From a virus, in the IMG/VR virus record IMGVR_UViG_3300035698_013211, positions 1 through 33,732 of that record: 33,732 nucleotides of DNA; one strand, 5' to 3'. Made by a program: the position numbers and the translations under genes. Shown here in pieces: positions 17,619 to 24,129 of the stretch (position 1 is the stretch's first letter; each line of letters starts with the position of its first letter). Below the pieces are notes generated by a model. It was not told the origin of the DNA. It searched no databases and worked only from the letters and a program-made list of their open reading frames with translations.

Positions 17619-19070
17619 TTAGCCCTCTGGTGGCTCCAGCGGTTCCCTCGTCAGCCGTTGCCGGTATTCTGCCAGCGCCTGTTCCACCGTTACCCCTTCC
17701 TGCTGTGACCTGATCCCCCGATCATAAGTACCGGAGTCCTCAGTCTCTATCTGTTCCATTTCCTTGTCTACGTCCTCTACGCCCATTTTTTGCATAGCAG
17801 ATCGGCGGCTGATAAAACCCGCTGTGTTCTGCTGGATCAATGTTTCGGTCTGTTCTTTCTCGTCTAGAGGGAGCGCATCCCCAAAGTGGAGTTTAGACGA
17901 TAGCCCCGCTCCAGTGTAGTCAACAATTCCCAGAAGCGCCGCCGCTTTGAACAGTAGCCGATCCAGTTCCCGAAAACGGTTCTTTACTATCGCCCGTTTC
18001 TTGGAACATTTCCGTTCTAGTGGCATATAGTGAACCCTGAGCGCATAGCCGCTGATTACGCCGCTTTCCCCACGCCCTAGCGCCTGTTTAGGCGTGCTGG
18101 TTACAGCGTGAATCTGATCAATGATTTCTTTTAACGCCGCTATAAACGGCTCTATACTAGCCGCCTCTATAACATCCAGATGCCCCTCTGGATCGGGAAT
18201 CTCTAGCACGCTCCCGGGCATCAGGCTTAAAGTGGTTCCTTTGGGAGCCTGAGCGCCAAACACAGCCGCCCTCTGAAAGCTCTGTTGATCCATCGTCAAT
18301 AACATATCAGTGATCGTTTTGTTTAGGGCGTCCTGTAGTGGTGTCATAACCTGCAGATCGCTAACACCGAACTCCAGATCGTCCGCTGTGTTTTTTATGT
18401 GGACGATTGGGATCACTCCGAATGGGTTAGGCTCTGTGGCTATTAGCTTCCACTGTGAAAACTGAGTTTCCACAGACTCCCCTAGCTCATAATACTCCAC
18501 CACGTCTGATCGGAAAACCTGGGCTTTCCATGCTTTCCGTTTAGATTCCTCTGATTCCTCAAACCACTTGATCGCCACATATAATAGGTGGCTATAATCA
18601 TCATTAGAATATCTGGGAAAAACGATCTCTGGACGTAGAACCTTAACCCTGATCCGCTCTACGGGTGCTAGTGTCTCATCCTGATCAAGATACACTTTCA
18701 GGAATACATCACCCTTTTTTCCCATGATCGTTAAGGTTTTTATGAGTTCCTCATCTAGCAGATTATTAGCCTCATATATGTCATAGAGTAGTTTTTCCGC
18801 TTCCTTAGCTACAGCCTCAGCCTCGCCCGTAACCTCGATCCCTGGTTCCCCACTGGATAGATGATCAACGGCTACGTCCACCACAGCCCTTGAAAAATTA
18901 CTCACTGTTCCCAGTTCGGAATCAAGCGCCGCCTTAATCTTTTTCGGTATTTGAACATCCTGATCGCCATTGTAGTAGCTATCATAGGCTTTATAATTAC
19001 TTAGCCGCTGGTGGTTGTGCTGTTGGTGAATCCACTCCAGAAAACTATTTTGAACTAAATTTCCCATCAT
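17619..19070 (-). CDS. Portal protein (SPP1 gp6-like)
   Basis: A 483-residue protein with features of the SPP1-type portal family: early YDSYYNGDQ, then GTVSNFSRAVVDVAVDHLSS, where the family has N-x-x-x-x-I/V-V-x-x-x-x-x-Y. EPNPFGVIPIVHIKN and FGVSDLQVMTPLQDALNKTITDML follow, with SGVISGYALRVHYMPLERK and a long helix after them. These match wing, clip and stem segments. The C-terminal end (EQALAEYRQRLTREP) is charged. The start overlaps the preceding stop as ATGA. The portal forms the dodecameric channel for DNA packaging with the terminase encoded upstream. Confidence 0.9.
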   Translation of the reverse strand: MMGNLVQNSFLEWIHQQHNHQRLSNYKAYDSYYNGDQDVQIPKKIKAALDSELGTVSNFSRAVVDVAVDHLSSGEPGIEVTGEAEAVAKEAEKLLYDIYEANNLLDEELIKTLTIMGKKGDVFLKVYLDQDETLAPVERIRVKVLRPEIVFPRYSNDDYSHLLYVAIKWFEESEESKRKAWKAQVFRSDVVEYYELGESVETQFSQWKLIATEPNPFGVIPIVHIKNTADDLEFGVSDLQVMTPLQDALNKTITDMLLTMDQQSFQRAAVFGAQAPKGTTLSLMPGSVLEIPDPEGHLDVIEAASIEPFIAALKEIIDQIHAVTSTPKQALGRGESGVISGYALRVHYMPLERKCSKKRAIVKNRFRELDRLLFKAAALLGIVDYTGAGLSSKLHFGDALPLDEKEQTETLIQQNTAGFISRRSAMQKMGVEDVDKEMEQIETEDSGTYDRGIRSQQEGVTVEQALAEYRQRLTREPLEPPEG

Positions 19071-19492
19071 TTATCCGTTTTTGTGCTAGTCACTTTGTAG
19101 CCAGTCAACCCCGCCGCTTGTCTATTATCATAGAACTGCTTAACCTGCTCAAATCGGCTAGCATCTCGCTCATTATACTCATCATTATCACAGTTACAGC
19201 CCTTTGCTAGCGGGTTATACATAACCGGAACTAATATTCCACAATCCCAGTAGCACCCATAGCCTCGCTCATATCTGTGATGCCCTGGCTTAGTCACCTG
19301 ATCCTCTGAAACGTGAGCGCCACAGGTCATACATACATAACCACCTGGAACGTTCTGCTGAATGTAGCCCCGTTTTATCCATTCTTTTATCTGCTGATCT
19401 TCTTCTTCTTCTTTTGCCATATAAAACATCATCAGCCCCGACGATCCAGCACTAGCCACCATTCCAGCAAACGTTTCCGTTGCTATATCCAT
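19067..19492 (-). CDS. Putative zinc-binding small protein upstream of portal
   Basis: A 141-residue protein starting at ATG 19492 (AAGGGG 7 nt upstream), preferred over an upstream in-frame start at 19513. It has a Gly/Met-rich N-terminus (ASAGSSGLMMFYM), a very acidic run, then a metal-site-like pattern: YVCMTCGAHVSEDQ, a His pair (PGHHRYERG), CYWDCGI and CNCD. These Cys and His residues could bind one or two zinc ions. Its stop overlaps the portal start. Family and function not recognised. Confidence 0.6.
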   Translation of the reverse strand: MDIATETFAGMVASAGSSGLMMFYMAKEEEEDQQIKEWIKRGYIQQNVPGGYVCMTCGAHVSEDQVTKPGHHRYERGYGCYWDCGILVPVMYNPLAKGCNCDNDEYNERDASRFEQVKQFYDNRQAAGLTGYKVTSTKTDK

Positions 19493-19527
19493 ACACACCC
19501 CTTTAGTTCGCATTTTGATTTAGTGGT

Positions 19528-19597
19528 AGTGAGTGGCTGGACTTGAACCAGCAAGGCTAGCCAGTGGCTAGCGCTCTACCTTTTGAGCTACACCCAC
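19528..19597 (-). tRNA. Degenerate tRNA-like element
   Basis: On the minus strand an acceptor stem (GTGGGTG with CACTCAC, one G-T pair), TA, a D stem (GCTC/GAGC) and a perfect T arm (GCTGG TTCAAGT CCAGC) are present. The anticodon arm is odd: position 26 is missing, the arm GCTAG-CCACTGG-CTAGC has C instead of U at position 33, and it can fold further into a 7-bp hairpin with a 3-nt loop. The nominal anticodon would be ACU. The variable loop has only 3 nt and the CCA is shifted one base (T-ACCA). It is probably a decayed or repurposed tRNA. Confidence 0.55.
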
Positions 19598-19609
19598 GCT
19601 ATTATTAAC

Positions 19610-19685
19610 TGGAGCCGGTGTCAGGAATCGAACCCGAAATAAGGAGATTACAAATCGCCCGCTCTGCCTATTGAGCTACACCGGC
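19610..19685 (-). tRNA. tRNA-Thr (UGU)
   Basis: A complete cloverleaf on the minus strand. The acceptor stem GCCGGTG/CACCGGC is perfect, the D stem is GCTC/GAGC, the anticodon loop is TTTGTAA (anticodon UGU, reads ACA) on a stem with one C-U mismatch, and the T arm is TCGGG TTCGATT CCTGA. The discriminator base is U and CCA is encoded. It may supplement threonine ACA decoding during late expression. Confidence 0.9.
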
Positions 19686-19911
19686 TCATTTAGTTCTTGT
19701 TTAACTATGAAATGTGAAACAACCCCACCTGTTCCGGTTCTTTTCGTCCATACACTAACCCCCTCACAAAACCGATCATAGGTAGCGATTCGATACACTA
19801 CAGGTAGCGATTCGATACACTACAGGTAGCGATTCGATACACTACAGGTAGCGATTCGATACAATATTGCCATTTTACAGGTAGCGATTCGATACACCTT
19901 ATATTAGACTA
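19686..19911. other. Noncoding stretch holding phased repeats
   Basis: About 226 bases without a convincing gene. The main content is the five-copy repeat array (19781-19897). On the minus strand a 16-codon frame from ATG at about 19749 follows a GAGGGGG site, but it is too short to call as a gene. No clear sigma70 promoter was seen. Confidence 0.6.
19781..19897. repeat. Five helically phased 18-bp direct repeats
   Basis: Copies of ggtagcgattcgatacac start at 19781, 19803, 19825, 19847 (last base changed) and 19880. The start-to-start distances are 22, 22, 22 and 33 bp, all multiples of 11, so every copy faces the same side of the helix. The first four are separated by TACA only, which excludes a CRISPR array. 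The array lies between the terminase-side genes and the tRNA/portal genes. Possible roles are packaging-site (pac) recognition, late-promoter activation or a second origin; an encoded DNA-binding protein, such as the winged-helix protein at 20095, is the first candidate to bind it. Confidence 0.9.
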
Positions 19912-19995
19912 TTACCAGGCATAGTCAATTTTATCGCTCCAACTTAATATAGCCATCCAGCCCAGAGCCAACATAGCCATTAACACTATATCCAT
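19912..19995 (-). CDS. Tiny membrane peptide (27 aa)
   Basis: ATG at 19995 overlaps the end of the preceding 33-residue frame, so translation may be coupled. The peptide has one hydrophobic segment (MDIVLMAMLALGWMAILSW) followed by a short charged tail SDKIDYAW. It is too short for family assignment; a small holin-like or antiholin-like role is possible but unsupported. Confidence 0.4.
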   Translation of the reverse strand: MDIVLMAMLALGWMAILSWSDKIDYAW

Positions 19996-20087
19996 ATATG
20001 CTTTGTTTCCTTTCCCCCCATAGCCCACGCCACGCTCACGCCTAGTAGCAAAACAAGTACCATCAGGATTCCATACATTACGTCCAT
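19986..20087 (-). CDS. Tiny membrane peptide (33 aa)
   Basis: ATG at 20087 has GAGGG 6 nt upstream, and that site overlaps the stop of the winged-helix gene. One transmembrane helix is obvious (YGILMVLVLLLGVSVAWAM) with a short basic tail GGKETKH. The good ribosome site and placement in a tightly packed operon support translation. Function is unknown. Confidence 0.5.
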   Translation of the reverse strand: MDVMYGILMVLVLLLGVSVAWAMGGKETKHIWI

Positions 20088-20094
20088 ATATCCC

Positions 20095-20427
20095 TCAGTA
20101 TAAGTGTTCTGGGTTTAGCCGGTATTCACTGGGATTCCTCAGTAGTCCACCCTGTTCCACCGTTTCCACTACTCCAGTTTTCTCCAACGACTTGATCGCC
20201 CTCACCACCGTGGAGTGAGCTAAACCCGTTATGTCCTCAATCTGTTTCTGCGTGATCTTCACTTTGTGATCTGGGTTAAGCGTTCCATCTCTGACATATT
20301 TTGTGAGCATTGCCATATATACAAAACAACTTGAAGAATTAAACAGGGTTCCGTTTACGGTTCTGTGAGGTAGTAAAGAAAAACCGCCTTTAACCTTTGT
20401 TCCCTTGCCTCGTCTGTTCCTGCTCAC
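20095..20427 (-). CDS. Winged-helix DNA-binding protein
   Basis: A 110-residue protein; GTG at 20427 with GAGG 6-7 nt upstream is preferred to the in-frame start at 20445. A basic N-terminus (VSRNRRGKGTKVKGG) precedes a winged helix at about residues 35-105: FVYMAMLTKYV, then ITQKQIEDITGLAHSTVVRAIKSLEKTGVVETV, where the second helix-turn-helix helix is AHSTVVRAIKSL and the wing follows. It resembles MarR/replication-protein-type HTH domains. It lies directly after the large terminase gene and about 200 bp from the phased repeats, so it is the leading candidate to bind them. This link is inference. Confidence 0.75.
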   Translation of the reverse strand: MSRNRRGKGTKVKGGFSLLPHRTVNGTLFNSSSCFVYMAMLTKYVRDGTLNPDHKVKITQKQIEDITGLAHSTVVRAIKSLEKTGVVETVEQGGLLRNPSEYRLNPEHLY

Positions 20428-20474
20428 ACGCCACCTCAATGACACCTTTCATGCTACCAGGTATCATGCTTTCA

Positions 20475-21710
20475 TTAGTTGTATTTTCCCGTCGTCTGTA
20501 CCACGCAACCACGCCGCCACTGTACTATGAAATAACGAAGCGCATCCATACTGTGATCGTGTTCCTTAACGGGTTCCTCTTTATCGCTTTTTTCGTCATA
20601 GCTGTAGAGGTTAAATTCCTTGATCGTCTCTGTGCAGTTACCCAGAACGTATAGCCCGGGCTTTTGATCTTCCCGAATCCTTAGCTGTTGTCGCACAGCC
20701 TCTAAGCCTTTTAGAACGTTAGTTTGAACAGCCAGTGTGGGTATTCCGTTTTCCAGCAGTGTCGCTCTAGCGGATGCCCCCGAAGGATCGCAAGTGGTGT
20801 ATTCGTAGGAACCGCCCATGGCGTTAAGGTTTTCGGCGTGTCGCTCCACTGTTTTGTGGCGCTCGTAGTATTCCCGATAGATATACACCCGATCATCTGG
20901 ATCAACAGCCATGTATAAACATGCAAAGGGATTCTCATATCCAAAGTCAATAGACCGGAACCGCTCCCACCCAGGATCAATCTGGAATGTGCTGGGTAGA
21001 ACGTGGATCGTCTCATCAAAGTCGCTGTAGACCTGTCCAGCCGCTAGCGTGAAGTCAGCGCCATATTCCTGCTGGAACGCCGCCTGGCTCATGGTACGCT
21101 TTGCTTCTGCTATGTCCTCTGGTGACAGCTTAGGGTTTTTCCATGACGGAGACTTAAAGCGCTCCCATTCAGGATATTCTGGATCGTTCCCTCGTTTCCA
21201 AAGATCATAAACCCAGTTATAGCCCTTGGGAGTGCTAATAAACAGCGCCCACCCTAGACGATCTGATAATGTTGGTCTGAGGTATAGCTCCCAGATCGAC
21301 TGTTTACAGCTTGCACACTCATCAAATATAAGCCAGTCCAGCCCCTCACCCAACAGTGATTCTGGGTGTTCCGCTGATTTAGCCTCTATGGTAGAACCCC
21401 ACGGAAACTCTAGTTTGAGCGGTTGCATCTGCTTTCTGGTGGGTGTAAGCCCCGCTTTCTTTATCATATCAAAGTATATTTCCCGTGCCACTTTCGTAGC
21501 TAGATCATAAGTCTTTGATACAACCCACCCCCGCGTGTTTGGGAGTAGCAGTGGAACCTCAGCTTCTTTACTGGCTGATAGCGATTTCCCCCACCGCCGC
21601 CCAGCCACCACCACCCTAAAGCGTGCTGTGGAGTCGTGGATCGGCTGTTGCCCTGTGTGTGGTTCGTAGCCTAGCCGCCGGAACCATGCCTTTTTTGAGA
21701 TTCTATACAT
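20475..21710 (-). CDS. terL: Terminase large subunit
   Basis: A 411-residue packaging motor and nuclease. Walker A is GRRWGKS at residues 37-43. Walker B is LIFDECA, with D130 and E131. The coupling motif is FISTPKGYN (S159, T160). The RNase H-like nuclease acidic residues are D255 (SIDFGY), D308 (CDPSG) and D385/D389 (EHDHSMDALRY). The start overlaps the SGNH-like gene by 40 nt and its ribosome site is weak (AAGTGA), so translation may depend on the upstream gene. It works with the portal and the putative small subunit at 22535. Confidence 0.95.
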   Translation of the reverse strand: MYRISKKAWFRRLGYEPHTGQQPIHDSTARFRVVVAGRRWGKSLSASKEAEVPLLLPNTRGWVVSKTYDLATKVAREIYFDMIKKAGLTPTRKQMQPLKLEFPWGSTIEAKSAEHPESLLGEGLDWLIFDECASCKQSIWELYLRPTLSDRLGWALFISTPKGYNWVYDLWKRGNDPEYPEWERFKSPSWKNPKLSPEDIAEAKRTMSQAAFQQEYGADFTLAAGQVYSDFDETIHVLPSTFQIDPGWERFRSIDFGYENPFACLYMAVDPDDRVYIYREYYERHKTVERHAENLNAMGGSYEYTTCDPSGASARATLLENGIPTLAVQTNVLKGLEAVRQQLRIREDQKPGLYVLGNCTETIKEFNLYSYDEKSDKEEPVKEHDHSMDALRYFIVQWRRGCVVQTTGKYN

Positions 21711-22312
21711 TCACTTAGCCCGATCTGTTTTCCGTCTGGAATCTTAACCCTTACCTCGCCGGTTATATCACGCCATATCTTTTCTGCTATCAGTTCGTTT
21801 CCTCTGGGCATCATGTGGCGCCCGTCGTTTTGTAAGCAATACTCAGGAATCCCCAAAACGATAGTGGAGTAAACATCTATCACCGTGATCCGGAACCGTT
21901 CCATTATCCCACGTGCTACTTTATTATATTCCTTAACGGCTGTGTTCATACCAGCCCGATCCTCGTCTATCCGGATCGGCGTGCTAGCTATCCAAAATAG
22001 CGGCGCTCTGGTTCCCGTTCTAAGCCTGTTGGCTATTTTCCCCAGGTTTAACTCATAGTCCGCTAAGGAAACACGATCCTTAATGTCGTAGTGTCCACAG
22101 TTCCACGCTATATAGTTCGCTGGACGTTCTACCAGCCACTTTTCCACATTAACCAGAATCCTGTGGCTGGAGCCGCCATTCATAGAAAGCCGCCCAGTTT
22201 GGAACTTAAATGGTGGAACGCCCTGGAGTTCTATACTTTTCGGAACCACATCTCTGAGATATGGCAGATACCCCAGGGCTATATCATCGCCAATTATGCT
22301 AAAACGCTCCAT
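21671..22312 (-). CDS. SGNH/GDSL-hydrolase-like protein with altered nucleophile
   Basis: A 213-residue protein with the SGNH fold pattern. The block I position reads IGDDIALGY, where the usual catalytic Ser of GDS is Asp10. A glycine-rich GGSSHRILVNVEKWL follows, then NCGHYDI, a GxxD in place of GxND. Block V is complete: NDGRHMMPRGNELIAE (D163, H166). With Ser replaced, classic esterase activity is doubtful; it may bind a carbohydrate or use another mechanism. ATG at 22312 has GAGGGAGG upstream. It is inserted between the small membrane protein and the large terminase gene, an unusual place, and overlaps both neighbours. Confidence 0.7.
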   Translation of the reverse strand: MERFSIIGDDIALGYLPYLRDVVPKSIELQGVPPFKFQTGRLSMNGGSSHRILVNVEKWLVERPANYIAWNCGHYDIKDRVSLADYELNLGKIANRLRTGTRAPLFWIASTPIRIDEDRAGMNTAVKEYNKVARGIMERFRITVIDVYSTIVLGIPEYCLQNDGRHMMPRGNELIAEKIWRDITGEVRVKIPDGKQIGLSECIESQKRHGSGG

Positions 22313-22542
22313 ACCTCCCTCATTATCATGTAGATTCCAGCGGCTACTCCGATCCCCCAGAGCCAGCCTTTTACGTCTATATAAGAATGATCCACGATCC
22401 GCCAGTCCTCTAAGATTTCATAAGCCAAAAACCCACTAACCAACGCCCACCCTAGCCACGGGCTACTTACTAGCAGGATCGCCGTATATACGCCCAGTGG
22501 GAAGTGGATCAGCCAACGGTATACTCTTTTCCAGTTAATCAT
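22294..22542 (-). CDS. Small membrane protein, holin-like
   Basis: An 82-residue protein with two hydrophobic segments (about residues 15-42, GVYTAILLVSSPWLGWALVS; and 60-80, GWLWGIGVAAGIYMIM) joined by a polar loop EILEDWRIVDHSYIDVKG. GGAG is 8 nt before the ATG, and it overlaps the preceding stop by 8 nt. Size and topology suit a class II holin or another small phage membrane protein, but no lysis enzyme lies next to it, so the holin call is tentative. Confidence 0.5.
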   Translation of the reverse strand: MINWKRVYRWLIHFPLGVYTAILLVSSPWLGWALVSGFLAYEILEDWRIVDHSYIDVKGWLWGIGVAAGIYMIMREVWSVLA

Positions 22543-22996
22543 CTATCTGCTCCAAACAGTCAGTCCAGATTTTCTCTATTGGTGATAGCGCCGGATCGCT
22601 CACACCGTGTACGATTTCACCCACACCGTCAATATATTTCATGATTTCCAGGGCATCTCTGGCTGTGAACTTAACCACTCCATCCCTTAGCTGTTCCTTG
22701 AACACCTCTAGGGAGTCTTTAGCCAGAGCGTAGTTTTGCCGCCTGATCTCGGTCAACGCCTCAATCTCAAATTCCTTTAGCTTTTCTTTCGCTCCAGCGT
22801 CCACCTCGGCTAAGTATTCCCGCCGCTCTGTTGTCCATTTCTCCTGAGCCGCCGTTTTCTTAACATGCCCTGTGGTGATTCCGTAGTGAGCCGCTATTTC
22901 CGCTAGCGTCACCTCTCCAGGCTTTCCGGTGGCTTTACTCCGTTTTCCATTCAGAGCGCCGGTAACATACCACCGTTTAGCCTCAGCCTTATTCAT
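22535..22996 (-). CDS. terS: Putative terminase small subunit
   Basis: A 153-residue protein from ATG 22996 (AGAGGGAACG upstream), preferred to GTG at 23017. The N-terminal half holds a helix-turn-helix: KRWYVTGALNGKRS, then VTLAEIAAHYGITTGHVKKTAAQEKWTTER, which fits the YfeC/phBC6A51-type DNA-binding domain of small terminases (W-x-x-R region). Residues about 75-125 are a charged oligomerisation helix region (KEKLKEFEIEALTEIRRQNY). Its position three genes upstream of the large terminase fits. It would recognise the packaging site. Confidence 0.72.
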   Translation of the reverse strand: MNKAEAKRWYVTGALNGKRSKATGKPGEVTLAEIAAHYGITTGHVKKTAAQEKWTTERREYLAEVDAGAKEKLKEFEIEALTEIRRQNYALAKDSLEVFKEQLRDGVVKFTARDALEIMKYIDGVGEIVHGVSDPALSPIEKIWTDCLEQIDD

Positions 22997-23009
22997 TTTA
23001 ACGTTCCCT

Positions 23010-23285
23010 CTAGCCACCTGTTTCCACTTCCCTCAGTTCCGCCCTGAGCCTTGCCACCCGTTCCTGTTTGTACGCCTCGGTTATCATGACAACCCCTTGT
23101 GTTAGCCCTAGAGCCTGCATCCTAAGCCGTGAAACTATTTTTTGAGTTGCCGATAGTGTATTTATAGCTTCCTCAATGGCTTTATTGACTGCAAAATACT
23201 CATCACCGTCTACAGGTTTAGCCGGGGTCCATTCTAGCTCTGCTATGTTTGGTTCCTGTTCTGGTTTAACCTTATCCTCTGGCAT
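23010..23285 (-). CDS. Small helical protein, first late gene
   Basis: A 91-residue protein with AAGGGGGAAAC before ATG 23285. It has an acidic N-terminus, then two helices (EYFAVNKAIEEAINTLSAT and a C-terminal basic/acidic helix EAYKQERVARLRAELREVET). It is the first gene after the strong terminator at 23311. Family unknown. Confidence 0.6.
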   Translation of the reverse strand: MPEDKVKPEQEPNIAELEWTPAKPVDGDEYFAVNKAIEEAINTLSATQKIVSRLRMQALGLTQGVVMITEAYKQERVARLRAELREVETGG

Positions 23286-23310
23286 GTTTCCCCCTTGTTG
23301 TGTTTTCAGA

Positions 23311-23363
23311 ATAAAAAGAGGGGAACAGAGCCGGTTTTTTATCCCCGGTTCCGTTCCCCTCTT
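23311..23363 (-). terminator. Strong terminator between regulators and late genes
   Basis: On the minus strand a long stem (AGAGGGGAACGG... with ...CCGGCTCTGTTCCCCTCT, about 17 pairs with one mismatch, 10-nt loop) ends in five T residues. It separates the sigma-like genes from the late genes and lies only 26 nt before the first late start codon. A late promoter would have to be upstream of it, or late transcription reads through by antitermination. Confidence 0.85.
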
Positions 23364-23437
23364 CTGAGGTAGTGTATGATCGTAACATCTACCAGCCCCG
23401 CCCTGCCCAACCGAACTCTGTGGAGTCCTGCAAATCT

Positions 23438-23683
23438 TTAGAGTTTGTCTGGCTGATATTCTGTGTGCGTGTCACGCTCGATCCGTCTACCATAAGCCCT
23501 TGAGTTTAGATATTGAGCCGCTTTGTTCCTTGCTAGTTGCAAATACCACGATCTTGTGTGTCCTAGTTCCGCTTTCAGGATCGCCACACACATTTCTTGT
23601 TTTGCTTCTTCTCTTTCGTGGAAATCATCACTTACTCCATAAGCTACCCTCTCAATGTCGGTCAAAAAGTTTTCAACGTCCAT
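23438..23683 (-). CDS. Sigma70 region 2-like protein
   Basis: An 81-residue protein starting at ATG 23683 (GAGGGGAAAA upstream), not the in-frame start at 23707. It is almost entirely a region-2-like helical unit: DFHEREEAKQEMCVAILKAE matches the conserved D/E-x-x-Q-E-x-x-x-x-I pattern of sigma region 2.2, which contacts the RNA polymerase clamp. SWYLQLARNKAAQYLNSRAYGRRI matches the region 2.3/2.4 helix (W-x-x-x-x-A-R-N-x-x-x-x-x-x-R), which melts and reads the -10 element. No region 4 is present; that lies on the preceding gene. The pair resembles the SigO-RsoA two-subunit sigma of Bacillus in division of domains. Confidence 0.62.
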   Translation of the reverse strand: MDVENFLTDIERVAYGVSDDFHEREEAKQEMCVAILKAELGHTRSWYLQLARNKAAQYLNSRAYGRRIERDTHTEYQPDKL

Positions 23684-23721
23684 TTTTCCCCTCATGTATA
23701 CGATCAAATAACTGGGCGTTT

Positions 23722-24129
23722 TTAGCCCCCCCCTGTTAGATATTTTTCCAGTTTTTCTATGGCTGTTTCAATACGATCACAAACTCGCCGTTGACCTATC
23801 CCGAAATATCCCCCTATTTCCCACTGAGTATAACCAGCCACATATAGCAGGAAACAGCGACGCTGTTTGTCTGTGTGCGTTTTAACCCCCTCCTGGACAT
23901 CCATCATGGCGTCTAAGTTTGGGTATGGGTTCGTCATTCTAACCCCGCCACTGGGCATCTGGGAGCGTGATCCAGCGTCTCTGGCGTCACAGCACACCTC
24001 AACCACAGGCTCCCAGGGAGTCTCACGAATGATTAGATCGTCCGTGAGAATTTCCATATTATCTCTGGCTATGTTGGCTGGTGTTTGTTCCGCTCCAGCC
24101 GTGAGCATAATCGTCTCAGTCTGTTCCAT
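23722..24129 (-). CDS. Sigma70 region 4-like protein
   Basis: A 135-residue protein starting at ATG 24129 with AGGAGGGCGC upstream; the longer frame to 24198 lies inside the previous gene. The first 70 residues are polar with no recognised domain. Residues about 72-131 are a region-4-like HTH: VQEGVKTHTDKQRRCFLLYV (sigma region 4.1, L/H-T-x-x-Q-R-x-x-F), AGYTQWEIGGYFGIGQRRVCDRI (region 4.2 HTH that reads a -35 element), then AIEKLEKYL. It overlaps the preceding regulator gene by 14 nt and is followed by the region-2-like gene. It probably provides promoter recognition for late transcription. Confidence 0.72.
   Translation of the reverse strand: MEQTETIMLTAGAEQTPANIARDNMEILTDDLIIRETPWEPVVEVCCDARDAGSRSQMPSGGVRMTNPYPNLDAMMDVQEGVKTHTDKQRRCFLLYVAGYTQWEIGGYFGIGQRRVCDRIETAIEKLEKYLTGGG

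Noticed and set aside
19528-19597. Functional tRNA-Ser (ACU)
   Set aside because: C at position 33, missing base 26, short variable loop and shifted CCA make a working tRNA unlikely.
19781-19897. CRISPR array
   Set aside because: Repeats are separated by only 4 bp (one gap of 15 bp), there are no unique spacers and no cas genes.
22294-22542. Confident holin call
   Set aside because: Two membrane helices fit, but there is no adjacent endolysin and no family signature I can verify.
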